A stretch of 59,776 nucleotides of DNA from Litorilinea aerophila (GTDB lineage Bacteria > Chloroflexota > Anaerolineae > Caldilineales > Caldilineaceae). The notes beneath the pieces are model-generated. The model searched no databases. It had not been told where the DNA came from and was given only the letters and a program-made list of their open reading frames with translations. Both the position numbers and the translations under genes were made by a program. Location: NCBI RefSeq assembly GCF_006569185.2, contig NZ_VIGC02000035.1:1-59776 (forward strand), written 5' to 3'. Within the stretch, counting starts at the first letter, position 1. Each line of letters opens with the position of its first letter. This document shows positions 45,128-53,567 of this stretch, one piece after another.

Positions 45128-45389
45128 GGGGCACCACGGCGGGGAGCAACCCGCCGGCCGGTTAACCGGCACCAGATCCCTGCACCCACCTCGTGCAGGC
45201 GTCGACGCCCTGTGGATCTTACCGTAACCTGATCGTACCCACCACACTTCTACCGACCTCGACAGCCTGTTGAGGCGGACATTCAGTCGCACCCGGGTTT
45301 AGCCCAGCAACCTTTTGTGGAGCTTGGGGATACACACGTGTGTGCAAGGCGTGTGCTTCGCCAGGTCCCACCCAGATGAAGGTCAATTC

Positions 45390-45425
45390 CACACACAGTT
45401 GAGTTATTTCACACACGGTTGAGTT
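45390..45425 (+). promoter_or_regulatory. Direct repeat before the first permease gene
   Basis: CACACACAGTTGAGTT (45390-45405) and CACACACGGTTGAGTT (45410-45425) differ at one base and are 20 bp apart, about two helical turns. This is the spacing expected for an operator bound by a dimer or two proteins; it could also be a translational element because it lies within 45 nt of the start codon. Confidence 0.4.
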
Positions 45426-45431
45426 GATGCC

Positions 45432-46517
45432 ATGACCACTGCGTACGAACTGACTGCCCAGGAGGTGGCCCCCGAGTCTATCTTGCGCCGGTGGACCCAA
45501 GCTGTGGTCCACAATTACCTGGTGCGCAAGCTCCTCAAGACGCTATTCACCATCTTCGTGGTCACCACCCTGATCTTCTTCCTCATCCGCCTGCTGCCAG
45601 GAAACCCCATTGAGCAATATGTGAACCAGCTGGTGGTCCAGTACGGCATGCCCATCCACGAAGCGCGGGATCAGGCGGCTTCCCTCTTCGCCATCAACCT
45701 GGACCAGCCCCTTCACATTCAATATTTCAATTATCTGAAAAACCTGCTCCAGGGGAACCTGGGCAACTCCATCCTTTCGCCGGGCACCAGCGTAACCAGC
45801 ATCATCCTGCGCTTCCTGCCCTGGACCATCTTTAGCGTGGGCACGGGCCTGATCTTGAGCTTCATCGTCGGCATCCTCCTGGGGCTGCTGATGGCCTACC
45901 GCCGGGAAAGCCTGTTGGACCACGTCCTGACGGTGCTGGCCTCCATCTTCAGCTCGGTGCCCAACTACCTGACCGGCATCATGCTGGTGGTGTGGCTGGG
46001 GGTCCAGTGGAAACTGCTGCCCATCGCCCAGATGCGGGGCTCCCTCTCCTCCGGCATGCAGCCCTCCTTCAGCTGGGCCTTCATCCAGGATGCCTTCTTC
46101 CACGCCGCGCTGCCCATCACCACCTACGTCCTGACCACCATCGGCGGCTGGATGCTGAGCATGAAGAGCAGCACCATCGGCGTGCTGGGCGAGGATTATG
46201 TGACGGTGGCCCGGGCCCGGGGCCTGCGGGACTGGCGCATCACCACCGCGTACGTGGGGCGCAACGCCGCGCTGCCCCTCTTCACCCAGTTGACCATCAG
46301 CATTGGCTTTGTGGTGGGTGGCTCTTTCCTCATCGAGCAAATTTTCCAGTATCAGGGCATCGGCGGCATCCTGGCCGCGAGCATCGCCCAGCGGGACTAC
46401 ACGGTGATGCAGGGTGTCTTCCTGGTCATCACCCTGTCGGTGGTCTTTGCCAACTTCTTCGCCGACATCCTCTACAGCTGGCTCGACCCCCGCATCAAAC
46501 TGGGTCGGCAGGACTGA
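45432..46517 (+). CDS. ABC transporter permease, oligopeptide/dipeptide (DppB-like)
   Basis: 361 aa. A long N-terminal extension (about 35 residues) precedes TM1 (LLKTLFTIFVVTTLIFFLIR). The LLPGNP segment after TM1 and the EAA loop (DYVTVARARGLRDWRITTAY) identify the DppB/OppB group, with about six TM helices. It forms the membrane pore with the DppC-like permease encoded next. It is the first gene of a six-gene operon running to 51737. Confidence 0.92.
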   Translation: MTTAYELTAQEVAPESILRRWTQAVVHNYLVRKLLKTLFTIFVVTTLIFFLIRLLPGNPIEQYVNQLVVQYGMPIHEARDQAASLFAINLDQPLHIQYFNYLKNLLQGNLGNSILSPGTSVTSIILRFLPWTIFSVGTGLILSFIVGILLGLLMAYRRESLLDHVLTVLASIFSSVPNYLTGIMLVVWLGVQWKLLPIAQMRGSLSSGMQPSFSWAFIQDAFFHAALPITTYVLTTIGGWMLSMKSSTIGVLGEDYVTVARARGLRDWRITTAYVGRNAALPLFTQLTISIGFVVGGSFLIEQIFQYQGIGGILAASIAQRDYTVMQGVFLVITLSVVFANFFADILYSWLDPRIKLGRQD

Positions 46518-46589
46518 CCCACAGGGACAAACCCACAGGGCGAACCGAAGGGTGAACCGAAACGGACGAACGGAAACGGACGAAAATCC

Positions 46590-47465
46590 ATGCGCATCAT
46601 CAGCAATCTGCTCCATTCCATCGGGACTTCCTTGCAGTTGCTCACGTACAACAAGGTGGGCTTCGTGGGCTTCCTCTGTGTGATTGCCATTGTGCTCATG
46701 TCGTACGTGGGCCCCTACTTTGTCCCCCTGGACACCAAGACCAAGGTGGATCAGATTTATCAGCCCCCTTCCTGGGAACATTGGCTGGGCACCGACCACC
46801 AGGGGCGTGACATCTTCTCCCAGATCGTAAACGGCGGCAAGGACGTGATCTACGTGGCCGCAGTGGCGGCGCTGCTCTCCACCTTCATCGCCGTCACCTT
46901 CGGCACCCTGAGCGGCTTCGTGGGTGGGTGGATCGACAGCGTCATCATGGCCTGTACCGACATCGTCCTCACCATTCCCCAGCTCCCCCTGCTGGCGGTG
47001 CTGGCCGCCTTCATCTCCCTGAACAACCTGACCTTCCTGGGCGTGTTGCTGGGGATGCTGGGGTGGCCGGCCCTGCTGCGGGCCGTGCGCTCCCAGGCCC
47101 TCTCCCTGAAGGAACGGGACTTTGTGGAGGCGGCCCGGGCCCTGGACTTGGGCACCTGGCACATCGTCTTCCGAGAGCTGGTGCCCAACATGATGACCTA
47201 CATCGTCATCAGCTTCACCCTGGCCATGACCGGCGCGGTCTACGCCCAGGTGGGCCTGGTCTTCCTGGGGCTGGTGCCCATCTCCAGCAGCAATTGGGGG
47301 GTGATGATCAACCTGGCGTGGGTGCGGGGCGCCATCTTCTTCAAGGACAGCATCTGGTACATCATGTCGCCGGTCGTGGCCATCGCCCTCTTCCAGCTCT
47401 CGGTGATCACCATGACCCGCTCGCTGGAGCTGGTCTTCAACCCCCGCCTGCGTTCCAATGAATAA
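46590..47465 (+). CDS. ABC transporter permease, oligopeptide/dipeptide (DppC-like)
   Basis: 291 aa. It starts with an N-terminal TM (VGFVGFLCVIAIVLMSYVGP), then WLGTDHQGRDIFSQIVNGGK, which is the DppC/OppC signature, and an EAA loop (LKERDFVEAARALDLGTWHI). About six TM helices. It pairs with the DppB-like subunit. The 72-bp gap before it contains short repeats (ACGGACGAACGGAAACGGAC). Confidence 0.92.
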   Translation: MRIISNLLHSIGTSLQLLTYNKVGFVGFLCVIAIVLMSYVGPYFVPLDTKTKVDQIYQPPSWEHWLGTDHQGRDIFSQIVNGGKDVIYVAAVAALLSTFIAVTFGTLSGFVGGWIDSVIMACTDIVLTIPQLPLLAVLAAFISLNNLTFLGVLLGMLGWPALLRAVRSQALSLKERDFVEAARALDLGTWHIVFRELVPNMMTYIVISFTLAMTGAVYAQVGLVFLGLVPISSSNWGVMINLAWVRGAIFFKDSIWYIMSPVVAIALFQLSVITMTRSLELVFNPRLRSNE

Positions 47466-47526
47466 GCCCGGTTCACGCCGGCAGTATCGATCCAACATGT
47501 CAACCCAACCCATTTGAGCCATACCC

Positions 47527-48651
47527 ATGAGCCTATCGACCACTGAGTTGCGAAAAGATCCCGGGCAGCTTCCAGGCGACGGCCAGAAGCCTGCCCTGAG
47601 CCTGCAGAACGTCCACGTTATCTACCGCACCCGCCGGGGCAAGGTGCAGGCCGTGCGGGGCGTCTCCCTGGACCTTCAGGCAGGTGAGAGCCTGGCCCTC
47701 ATCGGCGAGAGCGGCTCCGGCAAGACCACCCTGGGCCTGGCCATCGTTCAGCTTCTGGTCTCCACGGCCCGGGTGGAGCCGGGCACCATCATCTACCGGC
47801 GGGGCGACCGGGAGGTGGACGTCCTCCAACTCAAGGGGGCCGCCCTGCGGGAATTCCGCTGGCGCGACTGCGCCATGGTCTTCCAGTCTGCCCTGAACGC
47901 GCTGAACCCGGTGTTGCGGGTGTGGGACCAGGTGTGGGACACGGCCAAGGCCCATGGCTGGAACGACCGCAAGGCCGTCCATGAGCGCTTCCTGGACCTG
48001 CTGCGCTTCGTCCAGCTGGATCCCCGCCGGGTGATCTACGCCTTTCCCCACGAGTTGAGCGGCGGCATGCGTCAGCGCGCCCTGCTGGCCATGGCCCTCC
48101 TCCTGGATCCCCAGATCCTGATCCTGGACGAGCCCACCACCGCGCTGGACATCCTGACCCAGCGCACCATCATCGACCTGTTGCGCCGCCTCAAGGAAGA
48201 ACAGCACTTCACCATGATCTTCATCTCCCACGACCTGGCCATCGCCGCCGAGCTGGCCGACCGGGTGGCCACCATGTACGCCGGCCGGGTGGTGGAGGTG
48301 GGCGCGGTCAACGACATCTTCTACCGGCCCCGCCACCCCTACACCCTGGGCCTGATCCGGGCCGTGCCCACGGTCACCGGCGGCTTCGAAGAGCTGGCCT
48401 CCATCCCCGGCTCGCCGCCGGACTTGATCAACCTGCCCGGCGGCTGCAAGTTCCACCCCCGCTGTCCCTTCGCCACAGAACGCTGCCACCACGAGGAGCC
48501 CGACCTGGAGCCGGTTGGACCGGGCCACCAGGCCGCCTGCTGGCACTGGACAGAAGTGGAAAAGGAGCTGGCCCGCAATCCCCTCCATCGGGGTGTCCCC
48601 CTGCAGGCCACCCAGGCCTCTGCCCAGGAAAGCCGGGAGGTGCAGTCATGA
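47527..48651 (+). CDS. ABC transporter ATP-binding protein, oligopeptide type (DppD-like)
   Basis: 374 aa. Walker A GESGSGKTT, Q-loop in MVFQSALNALNPVLRVWDQ, signature LSGGMRQRALLAMAL, Walker B ILILDEPTTALD and H-loop FISHDLAIAAELADR are all intact. The oligopeptide C-terminal domain has CKFHPRCPFA. It powers the importer. Its stop overlaps the next ATPase start by 4 bp (48648-48651). Confidence 0.94.
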   Translation: MSLSTTELRKDPGQLPGDGQKPALSLQNVHVIYRTRRGKVQAVRGVSLDLQAGESLALIGESGSGKTTLGLAIVQLLVSTARVEPGTIIYRRGDREVDVLQLKGAALREFRWRDCAMVFQSALNALNPVLRVWDQVWDTAKAHGWNDRKAVHERFLDLLRFVQLDPRRVIYAFPHELSGGMRQRALLAMALLLDPQILILDEPTTALDILTQRTIIDLLRRLKEEQHFTMIFISHDLAIAAELADRVATMYAGRVVEVGAVNDIFYRPRHPYTLGLIRAVPTVTGGFEELASIPGSPPDLINLPGGCKFHPRCPFATERCHHEEPDLEPVGPGHQAACWHWTEVEKELARNPLHRGVPLQATQASAQESREVQS

Positions 48652-49649
48652 CCCCGCCCCTCATCGAGCTACGCAACGTCACCAAACGATTTGGCCGTGG
48701 CGCGGAACAGGTGACGGCCGTGGACAACATCTCCCTGCGCATCGAACATGGCGAAACGGTCTGCCTGGTGGGGGAGAGCGGCTGTGGCAAAAGCACCACC
48801 GGCCGCATGATGGCCGGCCTCCTCCCGGTCTCCAGCGGCCAGATCCTGTTCCGGGGTGAGAACATCAACAGCCTGGACACCGAGCGCTACCGGGCGTTCC
48901 GTCGGGCCGTGCAGATCATCCACCAGGACCCGTACGCCTCCCTGAACCCCACCCAGACGGTGCGCCAGATGCTGGTGACGCCCCTCCTGCGCCATGGCAA
49001 GGCCCGGGACCGCAGCGGGGCTGAGCGGCGGGCCCTGGAGCTGCTGGAGGTGGTGGACCTGACCCCAGCCCGGGACTTCCTGGACAAGTATCCCCACCAG
49101 CTCAGCGGTGGCCAGCGCCAGCGGGTCTCGGTGGCCCGGGCCCTGACGGTGGAGCCCACCTTCATCGTGGCCGACGAAGCCGTCTCCATGGTGGATGTCT
49201 CCATTCGGGTCAGCCTGTTGAACATGCTCTCCCGCCTGAAACAGGAGTTTGACGTCACCTTCCTCTTCATCACCCATGACCTGGCCCTGGCCAAATACTT
49301 TGCCTGGCAGGGACGCATCGTGGTGATGTACCTGGGCCGCATCGTGGAGGAAGGACCCACGCCCCGGATCATCACCGACCCGCGGCACCCCTACACCCAG
49401 GCCCTGCTGGCCGCGGTGCCGGAAGCTGATCCAGAGCTGACCCACCGCAAACGGCAGATTCAGCTGCGCAGCGCGGAGATCCCCAGCCTGCTGGCCCTGC
49501 CCCCGGGCTGCACCTTCCACCCCCGCTGTCCCTACGCCGTGCCCGGGGAGTGCGACGTCCACGTGCCAGAGCTGGAGCCCATTCCCGAAGGTGGCAGCGT
49601 GGCCTGCCCCATCCGCAAAGGGGAGCCGATCCAGTTGATTGAGGTTTAA
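48648..49649 (+). CDS. ABC transporter ATP-binding protein, oligopeptide type (DppF-like)
   Basis: 333 aa. Walker A GESGCGKST, signature LSGGQRQRVSVARAL, H-loop FITHDLALAKYFA and the C-terminal CTFHPRCPYA are present. Walker B reads FIVADEAVSMVD: the catalytic Glu is kept, but Pro is replaced by Ala. It is the partner of the DppD-like ATPase. Confidence 0.94.
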   Translation: MTPPLIELRNVTKRFGRGAEQVTAVDNISLRIEHGETVCLVGESGCGKSTTGRMMAGLLPVSSGQILFRGENINSLDTERYRAFRRAVQIIHQDPYASLNPTQTVRQMLVTPLLRHGKARDRSGAERRALELLEVVDLTPARDFLDKYPHQLSGGQRQRVSVARALTVEPTFIVADEAVSMVDVSIRVSLLNMLSRLKQEFDVTFLFITHDLALAKYFAWQGRIVVMYLGRIVEEGPTPRIITDPRHPYTQALLAAVPEADPELTHRKRQIQLRSAEIPSLLALPPGCTFHPRCPYAVPGECDVHVPELEPIPEGGSVACPIRKGEPIQLIEV

Positions 49650-49667
49650 CAGGAGGGCCCTGTTCCC

Positions 49668-49856
49668 ATGCATCCCCAGATCGGCCGTGCCGGTTTTCAC
49701 ATCGGGTTCTACGTGGTGTTCGTCTCGGGCGGCCTGCTCTTCTTCCTGGAGCGGGGCAGCGCCGAGTTCGTCATCACGTCGTTCACCTTCATCCTTGGGC
49801 TGGCCTTCCTGGCGGCCATCGCCGTGGCCGTCCGCCTGGGCCAGCGCAAGCTATGA
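49668..49856 (+). CDS. Small two-helix membrane protein in the ABC operon
   Basis: 62 aa. Two hydrophobic segments: FHIGFYVVFVSGGLLFFLE (about 10-28) and FVITSFTFILGLAFLAAIAV (about 33-52). It has an AGGAGG about 14 nt upstream and sits 18 bp after the ATPase and 60 bp before the binding protein. Not recognised; it may be an accessory subunit of the transporter. Confidence 0.7.
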   Translation: MHPQIGRAGFHIGFYVVFVSGGLLFFLERGSAEFVITSFTFILGLAFLAAIAVAVRLGQRKL

Positions 49857-49916
49857 AGATAGCGTCCATCCCGTTTTGATGCTGTTCCATTCACACAAGA
49901 ACCAGGAGGTACATCC

Positions 49917-51737
49917 ATGAAACGACCCGTCTGGCTTCTATTGACCCTGATCCTGGCCCTGGCCTTGGGCGCCTGTGCCACACCGGCCGCGCCTGCGCCC
50001 GAGGGTGCGCCGGCGGCCCAGGAGGGGGCAGCCCCGGCCCAGGAAGGGGCCCAGGCCGGCACCGGCGGCGTGGCCGAAATCCATGTGGCCTGGCCCTACG
50101 CGGTGCCCCCCAATGGCCACTTCAACACCTGGGTCACCAACGGCATGACCCTGGGCATCTACCAGAGCCTGATGGAACCCCCGCTGTTCATGTACATGTG
50201 GGCCGACGGCAGCTGGATGCCCCTGGCCGGCACCGAGTGGCAATGGTTGGACGACACCACCCTCCAGGTGAAGCTGCCCGAAGGCGCCCAGTGGAGCGAC
50301 GGCACCCCCTACACCTCCCAGGACGTGGTGAACACCTTCCTGGTCTCCCGCCTGCTCAACCAGGCCGTCTGGCGTTTCATCAACGACGTCACCGCGGTGG
50401 ATGACACCACGGTCAACTTCACCCTCAACGAACCCTCCTCCACCGTGCCCCGGCGCATCCTGCGGGAGACCTACATCCGGGCTTCTTCGGTCTACGGCGA
50501 GTGGGCGGAGCGGGTGCAGGAGCTGGTGGACGCGGGCAAGACCCCGGACGACGAGGAGTGGAAGAGCCTGCTCCAGGAGTTCAACGAGTTCCGGCCCGAC
50601 GACATGGTGGTGCTCGGCCCGTACAAGATCGACAAATCCAGCATCACCGAGTCCCAGATGATCCTGAATAAGGTGGAAACCTCCTTCATGGCGGACTGGG
50701 TGCACTTCGACCGCATCGTGAACTACAACGGCGAGACACCCACCATCACGCCCCTGGTCCTGGCCAAAGAGGTGGACTACGCCACCCATGGCTTCCCGCC
50801 GGCCACCGAGCGCCAGTTCATCGAGGAAGGGATCCGCATCATCCGCGCGCCCCTCTACTCTGGGCCGGCCCTCTACTTCAACCACAAGATCCACCCCTTT
50901 GAGCTCAAGGAATTCCGTCAGGCTCTGGCCTATGCCATCGACCGGGACGAGAACGGCTTCGTCTCCCTGGCCGAGTCCGGCCGCCGCCAGGTCTACATGA
51001 GCGGCATCTCCGACAACCTGCTGCCCAACTGGGTGGCACCAGAGGCCATCGAGCAGCTCAACCACTACGACTTCGACCGGGAGAAGGCCGAGCAGATCCT
51101 GACCGACCTGGGCTTCACCCGGGACAGCGACGGCGTCTGGCTGGATGACACGGGCGCACGCATGGAGTTCGAGCTGACCGCGCCGGCGGAATTCGCCGAC
51201 TGGTCCGCCGCGGCGGAGAATCTGGCCGAACAGCTCACCGCCTTCGGCATCAAGACCACCTTCCGGGGCGTCAACTTCCAGCAGCACCCGGTGGACGTGG
51301 ATCAGGGCAACTTCCAGCTGGCCATCCGCGGCTGGGGCGCGGGCAACCCCCACCCCCACTTCGCCTACAACTTCAACTTCCGCACCCACAACCAGCAGCT
51401 GGGCGGTGAAGGCAACCCGGATCTGCCGGGCATGTACTTCAACCTGCAGCAGAACACCGACGTAGCCGGGGAGCTGGACCTGGGCGCGCTGACCGACGCC
51501 GCGGGCTCGGGCAATGATGTGGAGCAGCAGAAGGCCGACATCACCACCCTGGCCCTGGCCTACAACGAACTGCTGCCCCAGATCCCCCTGTGGGAGCGCT
51601 ACGGCAACAACCCGGTGCCCAGCGTCCGGGTCACGGGCTGGCCAGAGGACGGCGACCCCGTCTACCTGAACGGCCCCTATGCGGATCCGTTCACCACGGT
51701 GCTCATCCTCAACGGCACCCTCCGGCCGGCCCAGTAG
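49917..51737 (+). CDS. ABC transporter substrate-binding lipoprotein (SBP_bac_5 family)
   Basis: 606 aa. Lipoprotein signal: hydrophobic stretch WLLLTLILALALGAC with the lipobox Cys at residue 20. An Ala/Pro/Glu-rich linker follows (about 21-55). The rest is a full-length family 5 binding protein with PEGAQWSDGTPYTSQDVVNT and FRQALAYAIDRDEN (the usual landmark). It delivers oligopeptides or, commonly in this phylum, plant-type oligosaccharides to the permeases; the ligand is unknown. An AGGAGG precedes ATG 49917. Confidence 0.93.
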   Translation: MKRPVWLLLTLILALALGACATPAAPAPEGAPAAQEGAAPAQEGAQAGTGGVAEIHVAWPYAVPPNGHFNTWVTNGMTLGIYQSLMEPPLFMYMWADGSWMPLAGTEWQWLDDTTLQVKLPEGAQWSDGTPYTSQDVVNTFLVSRLLNQAVWRFINDVTAVDDTTVNFTLNEPSSTVPRRILRETYIRASSVYGEWAERVQELVDAGKTPDDEEWKSLLQEFNEFRPDDMVVLGPYKIDKSSITESQMILNKVETSFMADWVHFDRIVNYNGETPTITPLVLAKEVDYATHGFPPATERQFIEEGIRIIRAPLYSGPALYFNHKIHPFELKEFRQALAYAIDRDENGFVSLAESGRRQVYMSGISDNLLPNWVAPEAIEQLNHYDFDREKAEQILTDLGFTRDSDGVWLDDTGARMEFELTAPAEFADWSAAAENLAEQLTAFGIKTTFRGVNFQQHPVDVDQGNFQLAIRGWGAGNPHPHFAYNFNFRTHNQQLGGEGNPDLPGMYFNLQQNTDVAGELDLGALTDAAGSGNDVEQQKADITTLALAYNELLPQIPLWERYGNNPVPSVRVTGWPEDGDPVYLNGPYADPFTTVLILNGTLRPAQ

Positions 51738-51804
51738 GCCATCGGCCGGATCCTGCAGGGGACATTCCCCCTCCACCTTTGCCCGGTGATAGCAGGGCCG
51801 TACG

Positions 51805-51833
51805 GTAGGGGCGGGTTCAGAACCCGCCCCTAC
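51805..51833 (+). terminator. Probable terminator of the ABC operon
   Basis: Perfect 13-bp stem GTAGGGGCGGGTT / AACCCGCCCCTAC with a CAG loop, followed by TTTCCTTTCT. It lies 68 bp after the stop of the binding protein gene. The T-run is interrupted, so it may instead be a member of the palindromic repeat families. Confidence 0.55.
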
Positions 51834-51991
51834 TTTCCTTTCTGATTCCAGGCTCTGGGGTGCGTTCCAAATTTCAGCAGTTCACGATTTCGACGCGGAG
51901 TCGGCATCCTCAGATGCCGACCCAGGCGGGACAGCGCCGTATCTGAGGATGCTCACTCCACAAATGGGCAACAATCGTGAAATTAACAAAA

Positions 51992-52110
51992 GCCTGGGGA
52001 TGAATCCCCAGGCTCCGTGTCAACAAACCTGCTGAAGCAGGTTGGCACGCGCCGGCTGAACCGGCTTCCAGCCGGTTTGGTCCCCGCCAGGCGCAGATTT
52101 CAATCTGTGC
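51992..52110 (-). repeat. Composite four-hairpin repeat, third copy (inverted)
   Basis: Contains the same four palindromes in reverse order as 7533-7791: the CCTGGGGATGAATCCCCAGG stem, CCTGCTGAAGCAGG, ACCGGCTTCCAGCCGGT and CAGATTTCAATCTG. The sequence is close to the first two copies. Confidence 0.85.
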
Positions 52111-52251
52111 CTACTACCAATTTGAGACACACCCGGCCCTGCCGCCAATTGCACCAGGATTTCAATCCGGCTACAATATCACCCATTACCACCCTTCATT
52201 CCAGGGCCGGCTGTCAACGGGTCGGCCCTGGCGAGCTGATCGGCAGCGTCC

Positions 52252-53460
52252 ATGAACAACTTCCGTCTCCTGACTGCCGTGGGCGGCCTGGCCTACGTGG
52301 CCGTCGGCATGAGCTCACCACTGGTCACGCTCTACCTGGAGTCCCTCGGCGCCGACTACGCCCACATTTCCCTGATCCTGACCAGCTTCGTGGTCATGCT
52401 CCTGGTGGGCAACGCCCTCTGGGGGCGAATCTCCGATCGCCTGGGCCGGCGCAAGCCTCTGCTGGTGGGCGGGTTGGCCGGCCTGAGCCTGGCCTATACC
52501 CTCCTCAGCCAGGCGCCCAGTGTTCAATGGGCCTGGGGGACCCGGCTGCTGGAGGGCCTTTTCATGGCCGCCTACACCACCCTCAGCCTGGCCATCATGG
52601 GCGACCTGCTGGAGGGGCAGGGCACAGCCGGCCGCAACCGGAAAGGGCGGGCCATGGGCATCTACCGGGGCATCGGCTCCTTCTGCTTTGCCCTGGGCGC
52701 CATGGCCGGCGGGCGACTGGCCGATGCCTACTCCCTGCCGGTCACCTTCGTCGGCTGCGCCCTGCTCTACGGCCTGGCCGCCGGCACAGCCCTCTTTCTG
52801 CAGGAGGAAGCCCGGGGCAGGGATGTCCAGCCGACGCCCCGGCCCCAGGCGCAGCCCGTGCCTTCCCCTGGGTGGACCCGGGTCAGGGCCCTGCCCTACG
52901 CCTTCCTGGCCGGCGTCCTCTGCTGGACCGCCGCCCACGCCATGTCCGCGTCCATGTGGCCCAACTACATGGCCAGCCTGGGCTACAGCAAAACCGCCCT
53001 GAGCAGCCTCTGGGCCCTGGCCGCGCTGGTGGAGATGCCGGCCATGTACGCGGCCGGCGCCCTCTCCGACTTGACCGGGCGGGCCACCCTGCTGGCCGCA
53101 GGCGGCTTCGGCATCGCGCTGGTCAACCTGGGCTACATCACCGTGGCCCACCTCTTCCCCGCCCTGTTGGGCGTGCAGGTGCTGCGGGGCTTCGGCTTCG
53201 GCAGCTACACGGCCAGCGCCATGACCTTCACCGCCGAGGCCGGGGAGCAGCGCACCCGGGGCAGCAACAGCGGGCTCTTTTTCAGCGCCGCCAGCGCCGG
53301 TCAGCTCCTGGGCATGTTCCTGGGCGGCACCCTGGCCCAGTTCTGGGGCTTCGCCACCATGTACAGCGTCTGCGTGGCCCTGGCCCTGGCCAGCACCGTC
53401 TGTTTTCTCTGGCTTCGGGCCCATACCCCCCGCCCCAGCCAGGTGCCCAGCGGGGCCTGA
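52252..53460 (+). CDS. MFS transporter
   Basis: 402 aa with about 12 hydrophobic segments. WGRISDRLGRRKPLLVGGLA after TM2 is the MFS motif A. It stands before the sugar-acid oxidoreductase cluster on the same strand and could import its substrate. A different frame of the same region reads through into the next gene; this frame is preferred because it has the TM pattern. Confidence 0.88.
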   Translation: MNNFRLLTAVGGLAYVAVGMSSPLVTLYLESLGADYAHISLILTSFVVMLLVGNALWGRISDRLGRRKPLLVGGLAGLSLAYTLLSQAPSVQWAWGTRLLEGLFMAAYTTLSLAIMGDLLEGQGTAGRNRKGRAMGIYRGIGSFCFALGAMAGGRLADAYSLPVTFVGCALLYGLAAGTALFLQEEARGRDVQPTPRPQAQPVPSPGWTRVRALPYAFLAGVLCWTAAHAMSASMWPNYMASLGYSKTALSSLWALAALVEMPAMYAAGALSDLTGRATLLAAGGFGIALVNLGYITVAHLFPALLGVQVLRGFGFGSYTASAMTFTAEAGEQRTRGSNSGLFFSAASAGQLLGMFLGGTLAQFWGFATMYSVCVALALASTVCFLWLRAHTPRPSQVPSGA

Positions 53461-53567
53461 AGGCAATCCATTCTTCGTGCCTTTGCGCCTTTGCGTTCAA
53501 AAACACCCTTTTTGCAGGAGAGTCATCGGCAAATTTCTGCCGGGATTTACCAGGATGGAATCGAACC
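53461..53567. other. Gap with CCTTTGCG units and a dispersed 26-bp motif
   Basis: It contains CGTGCCTTTGCGCCTTTGCG (about 53479-53498) and, at 53525-53550, a copy of the dispersed motif TCGGCAAATTTCTGCCGGG followed by ATTTAC. Nothing else is recognised. Confidence 0.55.

Larger units (their letters stand above)
44962..45431. other. Gap with promoter and long leader of the ABC operon
   Basis: 470 bp without a gene. It holds a promoter at 45099-45127, then a leader of about 300 nt with stems (CCTGCACCCACCTCGTGCAGG; CGGCCGGTTAACCGGC) and a pair of direct repeats close to the ATG (45390-45425). I do not recognise a known riboswitch. Confidence 0.5.
51738..52251. repeat. Repeat-rich gap
   Basis: 514 bp. 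After the terminator stem it contains a GTCGGCATCCTCAGATGCCGAC-type palindrome (about 51900-51921), an inverted third copy of the four-hairpin repeat (51992-52110), and unremarkable sequence up to the MFS start. No gene is present. Confidence 0.75.

Noticed and set aside
45543-47543. 666-residue antisense open frame over the permease genes
   Set aside because: GC-rich shadow frame rich in His, Gly, Gln; the plus-strand frames have clear permease motifs.
49938-51776. Long antisense frame over the binding-protein gene
   Set aside because: Shadow frame without recognisable protein features.
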